From positions 2,356,001-2,420,000 of the forward strand of contig NZ_LT629787.1 in assembly GCF_900105655.1 (NCBI RefSeq): 64,000 nucleotides of DNA, given 5' to 3'. The DNA is from Halopseudomonas salegens. Lineage in GTDB: Bacteria; Pseudomonadota; Gammaproteobacteria; Pseudomonadales; Pseudomonadaceae. Positions 26,822-36,903 of the stretch are shown piece by piece (the first letter of the stretch is position 1; the number at the start of each line of letters is the position of its first letter). The notes below the pieces were generated by a model. That model made no database searches. It had not been told where the DNA came from and saw nothing but the letters and a program-made list of their open reading frames with translations. The position numbers and the translations under genes are program-made.

Positions 26822-28093
26822 TTAACGGATAAAGTTGAACAGGTTCAGGCTGCTGATCTTGACGAAACTTTGCTGCGCGGCTTCCAGAACCACACTTTGC
26901 ATACTCAGACGACTGAGCGCTTCGGCATAATCCAGATCTTCCAGTTCCGAGGTAATGGTCTGGTTGATCAGCTTGGACTCAGCCAGTTCGTTTTCCGATG
27001 AATCGACGATATTCAATCGCGCGCCCAGGCTGGTTTGCACGCCAAGCACCTGATTCATCGCATTGTCGATATTGCTCACAGACAGGCTGAGCACATCCCG
27101 GCGCTGCAATCGGCTTTCGGTGTCATCGCCATCATTGGCCAGAGTATCGCGCAGCAATGCTACGGTATCCAGGATACTGCGTTTCTCGCGATTATCACTG
27201 GCCGGGGTCAGGTCTCCTCGGTCAACGGTAAACTCATCGTTTTCCTGCAGTTCACCATCGAGCTTGACCACCACCCCGGCATGACGAATGCTGAAGCTGC
27301 CATCCGGGCCCGCTTCCAGATCACCGGTTACCGGGGGCAACAAGGGATTGCCCGCCGTGTCGAGGACTTCATAGGTCTCGGCGTCAACCCCGATACGGAT
27401 GGTTATGCCATCGTTGGGGTAAAAGTCTTCATCATAGACCCGCTTGTTTTCCACTTCGCCGAGCGAAATACGCACATTGCCGGGGTTGGCCGGGTCAAAT
27501 GGCTGGGCTGCCGTATTCACCCGATTGACGTTGGCTACATCAACAAACAGTGACTTGCCACTATCATTGATGGCGACCATTTTGGAACTGCCAATCTGGA
27601 TCGAACGCTGGCCTTCATCGCCCTGATAGCTGTAACTGCCATCAGACTCCCGTACAAAGGGGGCCTGATCGCTTTGGTAACCACCAAACAGATATTCACC
27701 ACGCGCATTACGCGTATTGAACAACTGGAACAATTCGTCTTCCAGCTCCCCCAGTTCCTGCGCCAACGCCTGCCTGTCCTGAACACTGTAAGAGCCGTTG
27801 CCAGCCATCAGGCTTATTTCACGGACCCGTTGCAGACTGTTGTTCACACCATTGAGAACACTTTCTTCCTGCACCAGGCTGTTGCGCGCGGCGCGCAGAT
27901 TGTCTTCATACTGTTTGATCTGGCTGCCCTGCTGGCCCAGTTGCAACAAGCGCACAGTCGCCACCGGGTCATCCGCAGGCGACAGAATGCGCTTGCCGGA
28001 ACTGACTTGCTCCTGGGTTCGTGACACCTGGGCATAGTTGTCCTGAATGCCGCGAACACCGTTATTGAAAGCCTGTATGGTGGAAATACGCAT
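26822..28093 (-). CDS. flgL: Flagellar hook-filament junction protein FlgL
   Basis: The 423-aa protein begins MRISTIQAFNNGVRGI and has the flagellin-like coiled coil QVSRTQEQVSSGKRILSPADDP. The C-terminal helix ends SLNLFNFIR, a typical FlgL/flagellin C terminus. FlgL (HAP3) joins the hook-associated FlgK to the filament. It is the last gene of flgFGHIJKL, and flagellin is not encoded next to it. It lies 12 bases after the flgK stop. Confidence 0.95.
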   Translation of the reverse strand: MRISTIQAFNNGVRGIQDNYAQVSRTQEQVSSGKRILSPADDPVATVRLLQLGQQGSQIKQYEDNLRAARNSLVQEESVLNGVNNSLQRVREISLMAGNGSYSVQDRQALAQELGELEDELFQLFNTRNARGEYLFGGYQSDQAPFVRESDGSYSYQGDEGQRSIQIGSSKMVAINDSGKSLFVDVANVNRVNTAAQPFDPANPGNVRISLGEVENKRVYDEDFYPNDGITIRIGVDAETYEVLDTAGNPLLPPVTGDLEAGPDGSFSIRHAGVVVKLDGELQENDEFTVDRGDLTPASDNREKRSILDTVALLRDTLANDGDDTESRLQRRDVLSLSVSNIDNAMNQVLGVQTSLGARLNIVDSSENELAESKLINQTITSELEDLDYAEALSRLSMQSVVLEAAQQSFVKISSLNLFNFIR

Positions 28094-28105
28094 GGTAGCT
28101 ACCCG

Positions 28106-30091
28106 TCAGCGAATGCTGCTTATCAAAGTATCGAACACTGAACGCGCAATCTGGATTACCTGCGCCGATGCATTGTAATACTGCTCGAATTTGATCAGAT
28201 TCGTGGCCTCTTCATCCAGATTGACCGCCGATACCGAATCACGGTTATTGGTCGCCTGCTTCAGAATCGCACCGGTGGATTCGGCATCTGTCCGCGCCTG
28301 CGAGGTCACCGTTCCCACCCGCTGGACCAGGTCACCATAACCATCGAGGAGGGAAAAGCCCCGATCACCGTTGCCTTGCCCCAATACGGCTTCGGTTTGC
28401 AACGCTGAAATTTTCAATGCATTACGGTTATCGGCCACACCTTCATTAAACTGAAGTGCAAAACTGTCACCGTCCAGCGGTGAACCGTTGATTTGTGCTT
28501 CAAAGGTAAACCCGTTGACCTCGATTTCCAGTGTCTGGCGCTGGCCGGGGGTCACTGCCGCGGGGGTAACACTGCTCAACGCTACCGGGTTGCCGGCATC
28601 ATCTTCCAGCGTCAGATTGCCACCGTTGAAGACCAGGTTGACCCCGCCAGCCAACAAGGCTTCAATATCGCCCACATCAGACCCTGGCGGTATGCCCGTC
28701 ACATCTGGCTGACTGACTTCGCCGGTACCGCGGTTGTCCAGACTGGCATCCATTTTCGCCGGGGCGGCAAATGCCAACTCCTCGGGGCGCTGCATTTGTA
28801 CTTCAATGCCTCCAGAAGCATAGCGGGTTGGCGTCAGCAAAAAACGATCACCATCGGCCAGCGTGCCCGAGTCGAGGTCGACACTGAATCCATCGATCAC
28901 CGGCGGGTTCAGCGGATCGAGAACAAAAGGCCCGCTGACGGTTCCGTCACTGACCCGGCGCACGGTGAAATCAGTGGCCGAACTGAAGGTCAGCTCATAG
29001 TCTGATGTGGTCAGTTCGCTGCTGTCCTCAATCAGTACATTCAGTTGAGCCGTGTCGTCCAGGTTACCCGGCAAGGCTCTACTGCGCAGCTGAACGTTAC
29101 CTTCGCTGTTGATGTCGGCAAACATCGGAGCGCCAACATTGCCGTTCAGATCCAGCCCCTGGGCCAGCTGGCTGTTGATCTGGTCTGCCACCGAAATGGC
29201 CAGACGACCGACACTGTTCAGTGCGGTATCCAATACCTCGCTGCGGTAACGAATCAGGCCACCCAGCTCACCACCGCCGATCAAGCCGGTAACATCCTGT
29301 GCGGCGTTGCCGCTGACCAGCTGCACATCCACCCGGCTTGGATCACTCCCCCCGGGAACCACGCGCATGCTGGAGGCATTGATACCGACAACCAGAGGCT
29401 GCCCGGTACCAACGAACAAGTTGAGCGTATTGTCATCCTGAGGCACCACGGTGACGCCAACCAGCTCATTCAGTTTGCGAATTGCTTCGTCCCGCGAGTC
29501 CAGCAGATCATTCGGTTGGCCGCCGTTGGCGACCGCCTTGGCAATGGAATCATTGTAATCGGCGACCGCGGATGCCAGCCGATTGACTTGATCGGTAATG
29601 GTGCCCAGTTGCTTGCCGATAAAATTGTTCTGTGTTGTGAGAGACTGCTGCACCGTATTGAAGCGTGAAGCCAGACCGTCCGCTTCGGATAGCAACAACT
29701 GCCGTGCCGGCAAGTTGGCCGGGTCTTCCACCGCCGTCTGCAGCGCATCAAAGACTTTCTGCATCCCGGGGGCAATGCCCGTCGCGTCACCGGCCAACAG
29801 GTTGTTCAGCTCTTCGATCTGGCTTTGAAAGGTCTCGATTTCACTGCTGCGATTGGTGCTCGACCAGAGCTGATTGGTCAGGAACTGGTTGCTGATACGC
29901 TGGATGTCGACAATTGAAGCACCTTTGCCGATAAAGCCGGCACCGGTGAAACCCGCCGGATTGGTCGTCTGCACCGTTCCCTGACGGCTATAGCCGGGGG
30001 TATTGACGTTGGAGATGTTATGGCCGGTCACCGACAGGTTGGTTTGCGACGAGCGCAAGCCACTCAAACCGACACTGAAAAGATCAGCCAT
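28106..30091 (-). CDS. flgK: Flagellar hook-associated protein FlgK
   Basis: The 661-aa protein begins MADLFSVGLSGLRSSQTNLSVTGHNISNVNTPGYSRQ, the flagellar rod/hook N-terminal motif, and ends with the FlgK C-terminal motif NLDEEATNLIKFEQYYNASAQV. A central variable domain (about 190-560) carries Asp/Gly/Thr-rich repeats. FlgK (HAP1) caps the hook and connects FlgL. It starts 2 bases after the flgJ stop. Confidence 0.96.
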   Translation of the reverse strand: MADLFSVGLSGLRSSQTNLSVTGHNISNVNTPGYSRQGTVQTTNPAGFTGAGFIGKGASIVDIQRISNQFLTNQLWSSTNRSSEIETFQSQIEELNNLLAGDATGIAPGMQKVFDALQTAVEDPANLPARQLLLSEADGLASRFNTVQQSLTTQNNFIGKQLGTITDQVNRLASAVADYNDSIAKAVANGGQPNDLLDSRDEAIRKLNELVGVTVVPQDDNTLNLFVGTGQPLVVGINASSMRVVPGGSDPSRVDVQLVSGNAAQDVTGLIGGGELGGLIRYRSEVLDTALNSVGRLAISVADQINSQLAQGLDLNGNVGAPMFADINSEGNVQLRSRALPGNLDDTAQLNVLIEDSSELTTSDYELTFSSATDFTVRRVSDGTVSGPFVLDPLNPPVIDGFSVDLDSGTLADGDRFLLTPTRYASGGIEVQMQRPEELAFAAPAKMDASLDNRGTGEVSQPDVTGIPPGSDVGDIEALLAGGVNLVFNGGNLTLEDDAGNPVALSSVTPAAVTPGQRQTLEIEVNGFTFEAQINGSPLDGDSFALQFNEGVADNRNALKISALQTEAVLGQGNGDRGFSLLDGYGDLVQRVGTVTSQARTDAESTGAILKQATNNRDSVSAVNLDEEATNLIKFEQYYNASAQVIQIARSVFDTLISSIR

Positions 30092-30093
30092 GG

Positions 30094-31167
30094 TCAGGCC
30101 CTCGCCGCTGTCACGGCAGCATTATCTTGTTGTGCCAATTGCTCGGCAGCTGGAGCCAGTTGTCTGGCAATCTGCGACACCTTGCTGGCATAGTGCGGAT
30201 CAGTCGCGTATCCGGCTTTTTGCAGCGCCCGGAAGAAAGCGTCCGGGTTATCGGTTTGCGTCAATGCCTGGCTATAACGGCCATTGCTCTGCAGGAAATC
30301 GACGTAATCCTCGAAACTCTGCTCAAAGCTGGCATAGCTGCGAAAGCTTGCCTGTTCCTTTACGCGCTGCCCTTCCCGGTACTCATGGGTCAGCGTGCTG
30401 GCCTTTTCTCCCTGCCAGCCGCCGTGTGACTTGATCCCGAACAGGTTATAGCTACTGCCACCATCAGCGCTCTTGATCATGGAACGCCCCCAACCGGTTT
30501 CCAGTGCGGCCTGGGCCACCAGGTAACGCGGCTCTACGCCCAATCGCTGGGCGGCCTTCTCCGCCATTGGCAACAAGGTACTGACAAACTGCTCCGGATT
30601 GTCAAAACGGGCAAATGGGCTGGCGGGCTTGCTGACCGCTGCAGTTGGCTGGCTATCCGTCGGCTGGGCAGCCAAACGCCGTGTCGCCAGCTGATCAGCC
30701 ACTGGTGGCTGGCTCGTTTCGGGAGGCGCTGATGTGGCATCTTGCAACGCCGCATAACGACTGACTATCGCCAGGCGACGCTGGGCAAGCAGTGCCGAAT
30801 GGTCCTGCCCGGACACCGCGGCAGACAGGGGCGCAGGCTGTGCTGCAGGTCCGGGTGCAGCTTTGGGCGACAGCTGGCGCATCAGTACATCGGCCAGACC
30901 AACGCCCTGCTTCTCCGCCATATGCACAGTCAACTGATTGTCGTACATGTCCTGGTACATCTTGGTGGCGTTGGAATTCAGCGGGTTGTCCTCGCCGAAC
31001 ACCGCATTGGCATCGCGCATGCTCTTGACCATCATGTTCAAAAACAGCGACTCGAACTGTTCCGCCACCTTGCGCAGGTTGCCTTCACTGTTCGCCTTGT
31101 CCCCGGTCCCCAACTGCTGCATGGCCGCCAGGTCGTTGTAGTTAAGACTGTTGCTGTTGATGTTCAT
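30094..31167 (-). CDS. flgJ: Flagellar rod-cap and peptidoglycan hydrolase FlgJ
   Basis: This 357-aa two-domain protein has an N-terminal rod-binding region (EQFESLFLNMMVKSMRDAN, residues about 38-56) that chaperones rod assembly. A Gln/Pro/Ala-rich linker (about 100-180) follows, then a glucosaminidase domain with the catalytic Glu in AALETGWG and YNLFGIKSHGGW. It opens the murein for the rod. GGAGACCAAC precedes ATG 31167. The dual-domain form is usual in gammaproteobacteria. Confidence 0.95.
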   Translation of the reverse strand: MNINSNSLNYNDLAAMQQLGTGDKANSEGNLRKVAEQFESLFLNMMVKSMRDANAVFGEDNPLNSNATKMYQDMYDNQLTVHMAEKQGVGLADVLMRQLSPKAAPGPAAQPAPLSAAVSGQDHSALLAQRRLAIVSRYAALQDATSAPPETSQPPVADQLATRRLAAQPTDSQPTAAVSKPASPFARFDNPEQFVSTLLPMAEKAAQRLGVEPRYLVAQAALETGWGRSMIKSADGGSSYNLFGIKSHGGWQGEKASTLTHEYREGQRVKEQASFRSYASFEQSFEDYVDFLQSNGRYSQALTQTDNPDAFFRALQKAGYATDPHYASKVSQIARQLAPAAEQLAQQDNAAVTAARA

Positions 31168-31179
31168 GTTGGTCTCCAC

Positions 31180-32280
31180 TCAGATGACCACCAGCTCGGC
31201 GCTCAAGGCGCCGGCTTGCCGTAAAGCTTCAAGAATCGCCATCAGGTCACCGGGGGCAGCACCCACCTGGTTGACCGCACGCACGATTTCGTCCAGTGAA
31301 ACACCGGGATTGAAGACGAACATACGACTATCGCCTTCTTCAATATTGATTTGCGAGCTGGGCGAAATCACCGTTTGCCCACCACCAAACGGGGCGTCGG
31401 GCTGACTGACTTCCGGATTTTCCGTGATGGTCACCGTCAAGCCGCCATGGGTGACTGCTGCGGGCTGCACCCGGACATCCTGACCGATGACAATAGTCCC
31501 GGTCCGCGAGTTGATGATCACTTTGGCCGTTGCTGCGCCCTGCTCGATACGCAGATTTTCCACCATCGACAGGTAGTCAACCCGATGATTGGGATCCAGC
31601 GGAGCTCGTACACGTATGGAGCCCCCATCAATTGCCTGGGCAACATCCGGCCCAAAGGTTTCATTGATGCGATCCACCACGCGTTTGGCGGTCGTAAAGT
31701 CATGCCGGTTGAGGTTGAACACCAGGTGGTCATTGTTGGTGAAGGGGCTGGGTACCGCCCGCTCGACCGTTGCCCCTCTGGGGATACGACCGACACTGGG
31801 CACATTGACGGTAATCCGCGAGCCATCAGCACCTTCAGCACCAAAGCCGCCGACCACGAGGTTGCCCTGGGCAATCGCATACACCTGTCCATCGGCCCCT
31901 TTCAACGGGGTCATCAACAGGCTGCCACCACGCAGGCTCTGCGCATTGCCGATTGAGGATACGGTAATGTCGATAGCCTGCCCCGGCTGGGCAAAGGGCG
32001 GCAGATCGGCATGGATGGCCACTGCCGCCACATTGCGCATCTGAATCCGGGTGCCAGGCGGCACAGTAATACCGAACTCGCTCAGCATGTTGTTGAAGGT
32101 TTGTACGGTAAAGGGCGTTTGTGAGGTCTGGTCACCCGTGCCATCCAGGCCAACAACCAGGCCGTAGCCGATCAACTGGTTGCTGCGCACGCCGGCAATG
32201 CTGGCGATGTCCTTGATGCGTTCGGACGCAGACAGCGGCGCCAGCATGGTCAAACAGAGAAACAGGCAGAAAGTACGCAT
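31180..32280 (-). CDS. flgI: Flagellar P-ring protein FlgI
   Basis: The 366-aa protein has a signal peptide (cleaved after SAS, about residue 19). Family motifs follow: [31 protein letters not shown] near the mature N terminus and a C-terminal LVAIL-type helix ([20 protein letters not shown]). FlgI builds the peptidoglycan-level ring around the rod. ACGGAGTTACGGATT before ATG 32280 sets the start; the frame is open to 32337. Confidence 0.96.
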   Translation of the reverse strand: MRTFCLFLCLTMLAPLSASERIKDIASIAGVRSNQLIGYGLVVGLDGTGDQTSQTPFTVQTFNNMLSEFGITVPPGTRIQMRNVAAVAIHADLPPFAQPGQAIDITVSSIGNAQSLRGGSLLMTPLKGADGQVYAIAQGNLVVGGFGAEGADGSRITVNVPSVGRIPRGATVERAVPSPFTNNDHLVFNLNRHDFTTAKRVVDRINETFGPDVAQAIDGGSIRVRAPLDPNHRVDYLSMVENLRIEQGAATAKVIINSRTGTIVIGQDVRVQPAAVTHGGLTVTITENPEVSQPDAPFGGGQTVISPSSQINIEEGDSRMFVFNPGVSLDEIVRAVNQVGAAPGDLMAILEALRQAGALSAELVVI

Positions 32281-32294
32281 AATCCGTAACTCCG

Positions 32295-32963
32295 TTAGAA
32301 GGGCCACATCGGGCTCATGAAGAACTGACTCAACCAACCCGGTTGACTGGCATTGGCAAAAGCGCCGCGTCCGGAATAGGTGATCCGGGCATCCGCTATG
32401 CGGGTCGAGAGCACCGTATTGTCCGGACCAATATCATCGGACCGAACCAGGCCGGAAATACGAATCAGCTCATCACCGTTGTTCAGGGTGATCCATTTTT
32501 CCCCGCGGACACGCAGGATGCCGTTCGGCAATACATCGGCCACGGTTACCGTGATCGAACCACTCAGACTGTTGCTCTGATTGGCATCCGCCTCGCCGTT
32601 GAATGCCCGGTCACCAGAGATATCCACGCCCAAATCGATGCCGGTATCCAGTGCGCCAATTGTCGGGTTGGCAATCTGCATGGAGCTACCCTTGCTGATC
32701 TCGTTATCGGACTGTTTGCTGGCAGCAGTGCTCTCGCTAAGGGTGATGGTAATGATGTCACCAATCCGATGGGCCTTGCGGTCCTCATACAGGCTGACAC
32801 CAAAACCGGCCTGGTAAATCGCTCCGTTGTTCATTTCCTGCGGCATCGGTGAGCGCGGCAGGACCGGGGCATACGCCGGGTCGTTCGGCACCGGAGGCAT
32901 CTGCATACACGCACTAAGAGCCAATACAGCCAGCAATACAACTGAGATTCGCAGGGCATTCAT
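32295..32963 (-). CDS. flgH: Flagellar L-ring lipoprotein FlgH
   Basis: The 222-aa outer-membrane lipoprotein has lipobox LSAC (Cys near residue 19). It contains the FlgH segments [21 protein letters not shown] and [26 protein letters not shown]. It forms the L-ring through the outer membrane and shares the operon with flgG (15 bases upstream) and flgI (14 bases downstream). No anomaly was seen. Confidence 0.96.
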   Translation of the reverse strand: MNALRISVVLLAVLALSACMQMPPVPNDPAYAPVLPRSPMPQEMNNGAIYQAGFGVSLYEDRKAHRIGDIITITLSESTAASKQSDNEISKGSSMQIANPTIGALDTGIDLGVDISGDRAFNGEADANQSNSLSGSITVTVADVLPNGILRVRGEKWITLNNGDELIRISGLVRSDDIGPDNTVLSTRIADARITYSGRGAFANASQPGWLSQFFMSPMWPF

Positions 32964-32978
32964 GATCTGCTTACTCCA

Positions 32979-33764
32979 TTAAAGAGTCTGACTGATGTAC
33001 TGCAACATCTGGTCAGCGGTGGAAATCACCTTGGAGTTCATTTCGTAGGCGCGCTGGGTGGTGATCATGTTGACCATCTCTTCCACCACGCTGACATTGG
33101 AATTTTCCAGGGTATTCTGCAGCACCTGACCCAGACCGTTCTGACCCGGGTTGCCTACCTGTGGCGCACCACTGGAGGCGGTTTCAATGAACAGGTTGCC
33201 ACCAATCGATTGCAGGCCCGCCGGATTGATGAAGTCGGCGGTTTGTATGTTGCCAACCTGCTGGACACCCGGATCACCAAAAACACTGATGGTTACCGTG
33301 CCGTCTTCCCCCACGGTAAAGGTCTGCACATCATCCGGCAGCACAATGCCGGGCTCCAGCGGGTAACCGTTACTGGTAACGATTTGTCCATCCGCATCCA
33401 GGTGGAAGCTGCCGTCCCTGGAATAGGCAATGTCGCCATTGGGGGTCAGAATCTGGAAAAAACCACGGCCATTGATGGCCATATCCAGTGGCTGCTCGGT
33501 TGTCTGCAACGGGCCCTGAGTAAAGATTTTCTGTGTACCGACCACCCGCACACCGGTACCCAGCTGCAAGCCAGAGGGCAACTGCGTGTCCTGGGTTGTC
33601 TGAGCACCGGGTTGACGCTTGATTTGATACAGCAGATCTTCAAACTCGGCACGGTCGCGCTTGAAACCCGTGGTCGAGACGTTGGCCAGGTTATTGGAAA
33701 TGGTCGTCATCATGGTGTCCTGTGCGGACAACCCGGTCTTGCTGACCCATAGTGCTGCGTGCAT
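32979..33764 (-). CDS. flgG: Flagellar distal-rod protein FlgG
   Basis: This 261-aa rod protein has the family length. It has MHAALWVSKTGLSAQDTMMTTISNNLANVSTTGFKRDRAEF at the N terminus and NVSVVEEMVNMITTQRAYEMNSKVIS at the C terminus. It forms the distal rod that passes through the P and L rings. AGGAG seven bases before the ATG at 33764 decides the start, with an in-frame GTG one codon earlier. Confidence 0.96.
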   Translation of the reverse strand: MHAALWVSKTGLSAQDTMMTTISNNLANVSTTGFKRDRAEFEDLLYQIKRQPGAQTTQDTQLPSGLQLGTGVRVVGTQKIFTQGPLQTTEQPLDMAINGRGFFQILTPNGDIAYSRDGSFHLDADGQIVTSNGYPLEPGIVLPDDVQTFTVGEDGTVTISVFGDPGVQQVGNIQTADFINPAGLQSIGGNLFIETASSGAPQVGNPGQNGLGQVLQNTLENSNVSVVEEMVNMITTQRAYEMNSKVISTADQMLQYISQTL

Positions 33765-33803
33765 CACAACTCTCCTCGCTGTTCGTCAACGAACAGTCGC
33801 CGA

Positions 33804-34544
33804 TTAACTCATTTGCAGAAGACGGTCAGTCGCCTGTGCATTCTCTTCTGCGGTACGCATCATCTTGATATGCAGTTCGAACTGACGGGACAGGGACAGC
33901 ATGGCAGTCATCTCTTCCACTGCATTGACATTGCTGCCCTCCAGAAAGCCGGACGCCAGGCGGACATTGCCATCCGCAGGCTGCTCCTCTGCGCCGATGA
34001 CCCGCATCAACCCGTCGGGCCCTTTACTGATGGTTTGCGGATCCGGGTTGACCAGCTTGATACGGTCGACTTCAGCCAATACGTTGGGGGCTTCACCCAG
34101 CGCCTGAACGCTGATGGTGCCGTCCGCCCCGATTTCAACCTTGGCGGCCGGCGGAATCGCCACCGGCCCTCCATTACCCAAAACCGGCAGCCCGCTGCTG
34201 GTAACCAACTGGCCCAGCTCGGTGATATGCAGACTGCCTGCCCGGGTATATGCCTCGGTACCATCCGGAGCCTGTACGGCAATCCAGCCATCACGCTCGA
34301 CGGCAACATCCAGCTCACGGCCGGTCTGCAGCATGCTGCCCGCCGAAAAATCAGTGCCTGGACGCTCGGTCATGGCATAGGCGCGGGTAGGCATGGTTTC
34401 ACCGTAAACCGGCATGGAGCGTGCCTGCTCGAAGTCGCGCCGGAAACCCGTGGTTGCCACGTTGGCCAGGTTATTGGCATGTGCGCGCTGGCCCAGCATA
34501 TTCTGGCTGGCTCCACTCATCGAGATATACAGTGACTTATCCAT
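33804..34544 (-). CDS. flgF: Flagellar proximal-rod protein FlgF
   Basis: The 246-aa protein begins MDKSLYISMSGASQNMLGQRAHANNLANVATTGFR and ends with VNAVEEMTAMLSLSRQFELHIKMM, both rod-family motifs. It is the first gene of the second sigma-54 flagellar operon flgFGHIJKL. An upstream sigma-54 promoter lies at 34600-34615, about 55 bases before the ATG. GGAGTCAGG precedes the start codon. Confidence 0.95.
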   Translation of the reverse strand: MDKSLYISMSGASQNMLGQRAHANNLANVATTGFRRDFEQARSMPVYGETMPTRAYAMTERPGTDFSAGSMLQTGRELDVAVERDGWIAVQAPDGTEAYTRAGSLHITELGQLVTSSGLPVLGNGGPVAIPPAAKVEIGADGTISVQALGEAPNVLAEVDRIKLVNPDPQTISKGPDGLMRVIGAEEQPADGNVRLASGFLEGSNVNAVEEMTAMLSLSRQFELHIKMMRTAEENAQATDRLLQMS

Positions 34545-34598
34545 CCTGACTCCTGCGGCGTCGAAAATTTGCCGTAATTGTGGATCTCACTGGTAATC

Positions 34599-34616
34599 TT
34601 GCAGAAACTGTGCCAA
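34599..34616 (-). promoter_or_regulatory. Sigma-54 promoter of the flgF operon
   Basis: On the minus strand TTGGCACA-GTTT-CTGCAA matches the -24/-12 pattern (consensus TGGCACG-N4-TTGCW) with two mismatches; GG and GC are correctly spaced. Confidence 0.78.
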
Positions 34617-34727
34617 CAACCAATTTTCAATATAACCACATGATTTTATTGGGTTTTAAAATTGGAGCGAGGGCGACTGGAAGGACTGGCGGCAAACTAC
34701 TGCCGACCGGGAAATGAACTGACAAAA

Positions 34728-34754
34728 AAACGCCGCCCGGAGCGGGCGGCGTTG
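34728..34754 (-). terminator. Terminator of the flgBCDE operon
   Basis: On the minus strand AACGCCGCCCG-CTC-CGGGCGGCGTT is followed by five more T. It begins 9 bases after the flgE stop. Confidence 0.92.
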
Positions 34755-34762
34755 TTGGAGAA

Positions 34763-36166
34763 TCAACGCAAGTTGATGATGGTCTGGGTGACCGTATCCT
34801 GCGTTTGAATGGTTTTGGCGTTGGCCTGGTAGTTACGCTGAGCCACAATCATATTGATCAGCTGCTCGGACAGATCGACATTGGACTGCTCCAGCGCGCC
34901 CGACTGGATCGAGCCCAAGGTGCCACTGGTTGGTGCACCCACAACAGGCTCACCCGAAGCGGCTGACTGTGTCCAGGCCGTTTTACCCTGGGGGTTCAAG
35001 CCTTGCTGGTTGGCAAAAGTTGCCAACACTACCTGCCCTTGAACCTTGGTCTGGCCATTGGTGTAACGCGCTACCAGCAACCCTGTATCATCAATTTCCA
35101 GCCCGGCGAGCTCGCCCGTGGTAAAACCATCCTGAGACAGAGCGGTCACCCCGAAACTTGAGGCGTACTGGGTAGACCCGGTCAAATCAAGCGAGAACCC
35201 GGCGGGTGACTCAGCCCCGGTAGGCTGGCCGGCCGAGTCAAGCGGCTCCCAGAAATCAAGATCAGTATTGCTCCCCCCCACCAGCTCACCGACACTATTG
35301 AACGTCAGAGGAATCGGTTCTGGCGCAAAAGCCGGATCGGTGGGCAGCAAATTACTGCCGACCAGATTACCGCCACCATCAAGGGTGCCATCCAGGTTGA
35401 CCTGCCGCCCATCAATCAAGGCAAACATGTTCCACTCGTTGGCGTCGGTCTTGACGAAATACTTGGTCAGAACGTGCTGATTACCCTGACTGTCATAGAT
35501 GTTGACCGATGTAGAGCTGTTATAGGTTGCCGAGTTGGTCGGGTCAAAAGTCCCTTGAGCAGCCCCTTTGGCAGCAGCAATTTCAGCCGGTGTCGGGTTG
35601 GCTGGATCCACTGCGTTGGTGTCGATGTATGTGTCATAGGCTTGCTGCCATGGCTGTGGCCGGACACTGGTCGAATTCAGGTTCAGGGTCGACTCGATCT
35701 GAGTCGTGGCCTGGGGATTGGCCGAACGGGTATCTACCCGCAGATCGGTCTGTACCCCTTGATTGACCTGTCCAGTGACCTGATTGATACCGTAGCCCTG
35801 CAGTCGTTCACCAAAATTGTTGGTTATAAAGCCTTCGCGGTCAGTACCAAAAAAACCGGCGCGGGTATAGCTGAGCGCCCCTTCGTTGCTGGTCACAAAA
35901 AAGCCATTGCCATTGATCGCCAGATCAAGACTGTTTTGGGTAAAGTCGATATTGCCCTGAGTAAACAGCTGCGCCACATCGCCCAACAGCACCCCGCTGC
36001 CCTGGGCATTGCTGCCGGAACCCAGCACCGAGGCAGCATACACATCGGCAAACTCCGCCCGCGACCCCTTGAAACCAACGGTACCCACGTTGGCAATATT
36101 GTTACCGGTAATATTCAGATCGGAAGATGCCGCCCGAATACCACTCAAACCGATATTAAATGACAT
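34763..36166 (-). CDS. flgE: Flagellar hook protein FlgE
   Basis: The 467-aa hook subunit has the N-terminal motif MSFNIGLSGIRAASSDLNITGNNIANVGTVGFKGSRAEFADV. A variable central domain (about 75-400) contains DTYIDTNAVDPANPTPAEI. The C-terminal NVDLSEQLINMIVAQRNYQANAKTIQTQD is the rod/hook family C-terminus. It polymerises into the universal joint. It starts 30 bases after the flgD stop and ends just before a strong terminator. Confidence 0.96.
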   Translation of the reverse strand: MSFNIGLSGIRAASSDLNITGNNIANVGTVGFKGSRAEFADVYAASVLGSGSNAQGSGVLLGDVAQLFTQGNIDFTQNSLDLAINGNGFFVTSNEGALSYTRAGFFGTDREGFITNNFGERLQGYGINQVTGQVNQGVQTDLRVDTRSANPQATTQIESTLNLNSTSVRPQPWQQAYDTYIDTNAVDPANPTPAEIAAAKGAAQGTFDPTNSATYNSSTSVNIYDSQGNQHVLTKYFVKTDANEWNMFALIDGRQVNLDGTLDGGGNLVGSNLLPTDPAFAPEPIPLTFNSVGELVGGSNTDLDFWEPLDSAGQPTGAESPAGFSLDLTGSTQYASSFGVTALSQDGFTTGELAGLEIDDTGLLVARYTNGQTKVQGQVVLATFANQQGLNPQGKTAWTQSAASGEPVVGAPTSGTLGSIQSGALEQSNVDLSEQLINMIVAQRNYQANAKTIQTQDTVTQTIINLR

Positions 36167-36196
36167 ATCAAACTCCTTGCTTGTATCGGACGGCCG

Positions 36197-36883
36197 TTAA
36201 CGGCCGATGGAAAAGACTTCAGACAGCTCCATGCTGCCAAGACCAGACAGATTGAGTACCATGCCGCCGTCCTTGCCCATACCCAGTGACACGCTGTCCA
36301 CATTGGCAGGAAGCAAGGTTGCCAATTGCTTGTTCTCTCCCTCCAGCACAGCATTGGCCTCGAACTTGTAGCGACCGGGAGGCATCACATTGCCTTCACC
36401 ATCCTTGCCATCCCAGGTGAACTTGTGCAGACCCGCCTCCTGGGCTCCCATATTGATATTGGCGACCAGACTCCCGGCATCGTCATAGACCGACACTCTG
36501 ACTACCTGACTCGGCTGATTCAGCACCAACTCGCCGGTCAACCCCTCACTGGTATCCACCATGGCCTGAGAAGTAGGCACTGTAACGCTGCGCCCGACCA
36601 GTGAAGAGGCTTGCAGGGCTTGCGATGACTGATACCCGCCCAGCAATGACTCCATCGACTTGTTCAGGTTTTCAATCCCTTCAACCGTGCTGAACTGAGC
36701 CATTTGCGCAATGAACTCGCCATTTTCCTGTGGAGACAGCGGGTCCTGGTTATTCATCTGCGCGACCAGAAGCTCAAGGAATTCGTTCTTGCCCAGTTCA
36801 TCACCTTTGGCAAAACGCGACTGATCGACCTGGTATTGATCCAGTACGCTTTCACCGGTAGCCAAACTGCTGTTGATGTTCAT
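36197..36883 (-). CDS. flgD: Flagellar hook-cap protein FlgD
   Basis: This 228-aa protein has the N-terminal FlgD signature LGKNEFLELLVAQMNNQDPLSPQENGEFIAQMAQFS. A C-terminal FlgD Ig-like and Tudor-like region follows with [11 protein letters not shown] and FTWDGKDGEGNVMPPGRY. It caps the growing hook and guides FlgE assembly. The gene lies 20 bases after the flgC stop. Confidence 0.95.
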   Translation of the reverse strand: MNINSSLATGESVLDQYQVDQSRFAKGDELGKNEFLELLVAQMNNQDPLSPQENGEFIAQMAQFSTVEGIENLNKSMESLLGGYQSSQALQASSLVGRSVTVPTSQAMVDTSEGLTGELVLNQPSQVVRVSVYDDAGSLVANINMGAQEAGLHKFTWDGKDGEGNVMPPGRYKFEANAVLEGENKQLATLLPANVDSVSLGMGKDGGMVLNLSGLGSMELSEVFSIGR

Positions 36884-36903
36884 GCCCTACTCCGTTGCTG
36901 GTC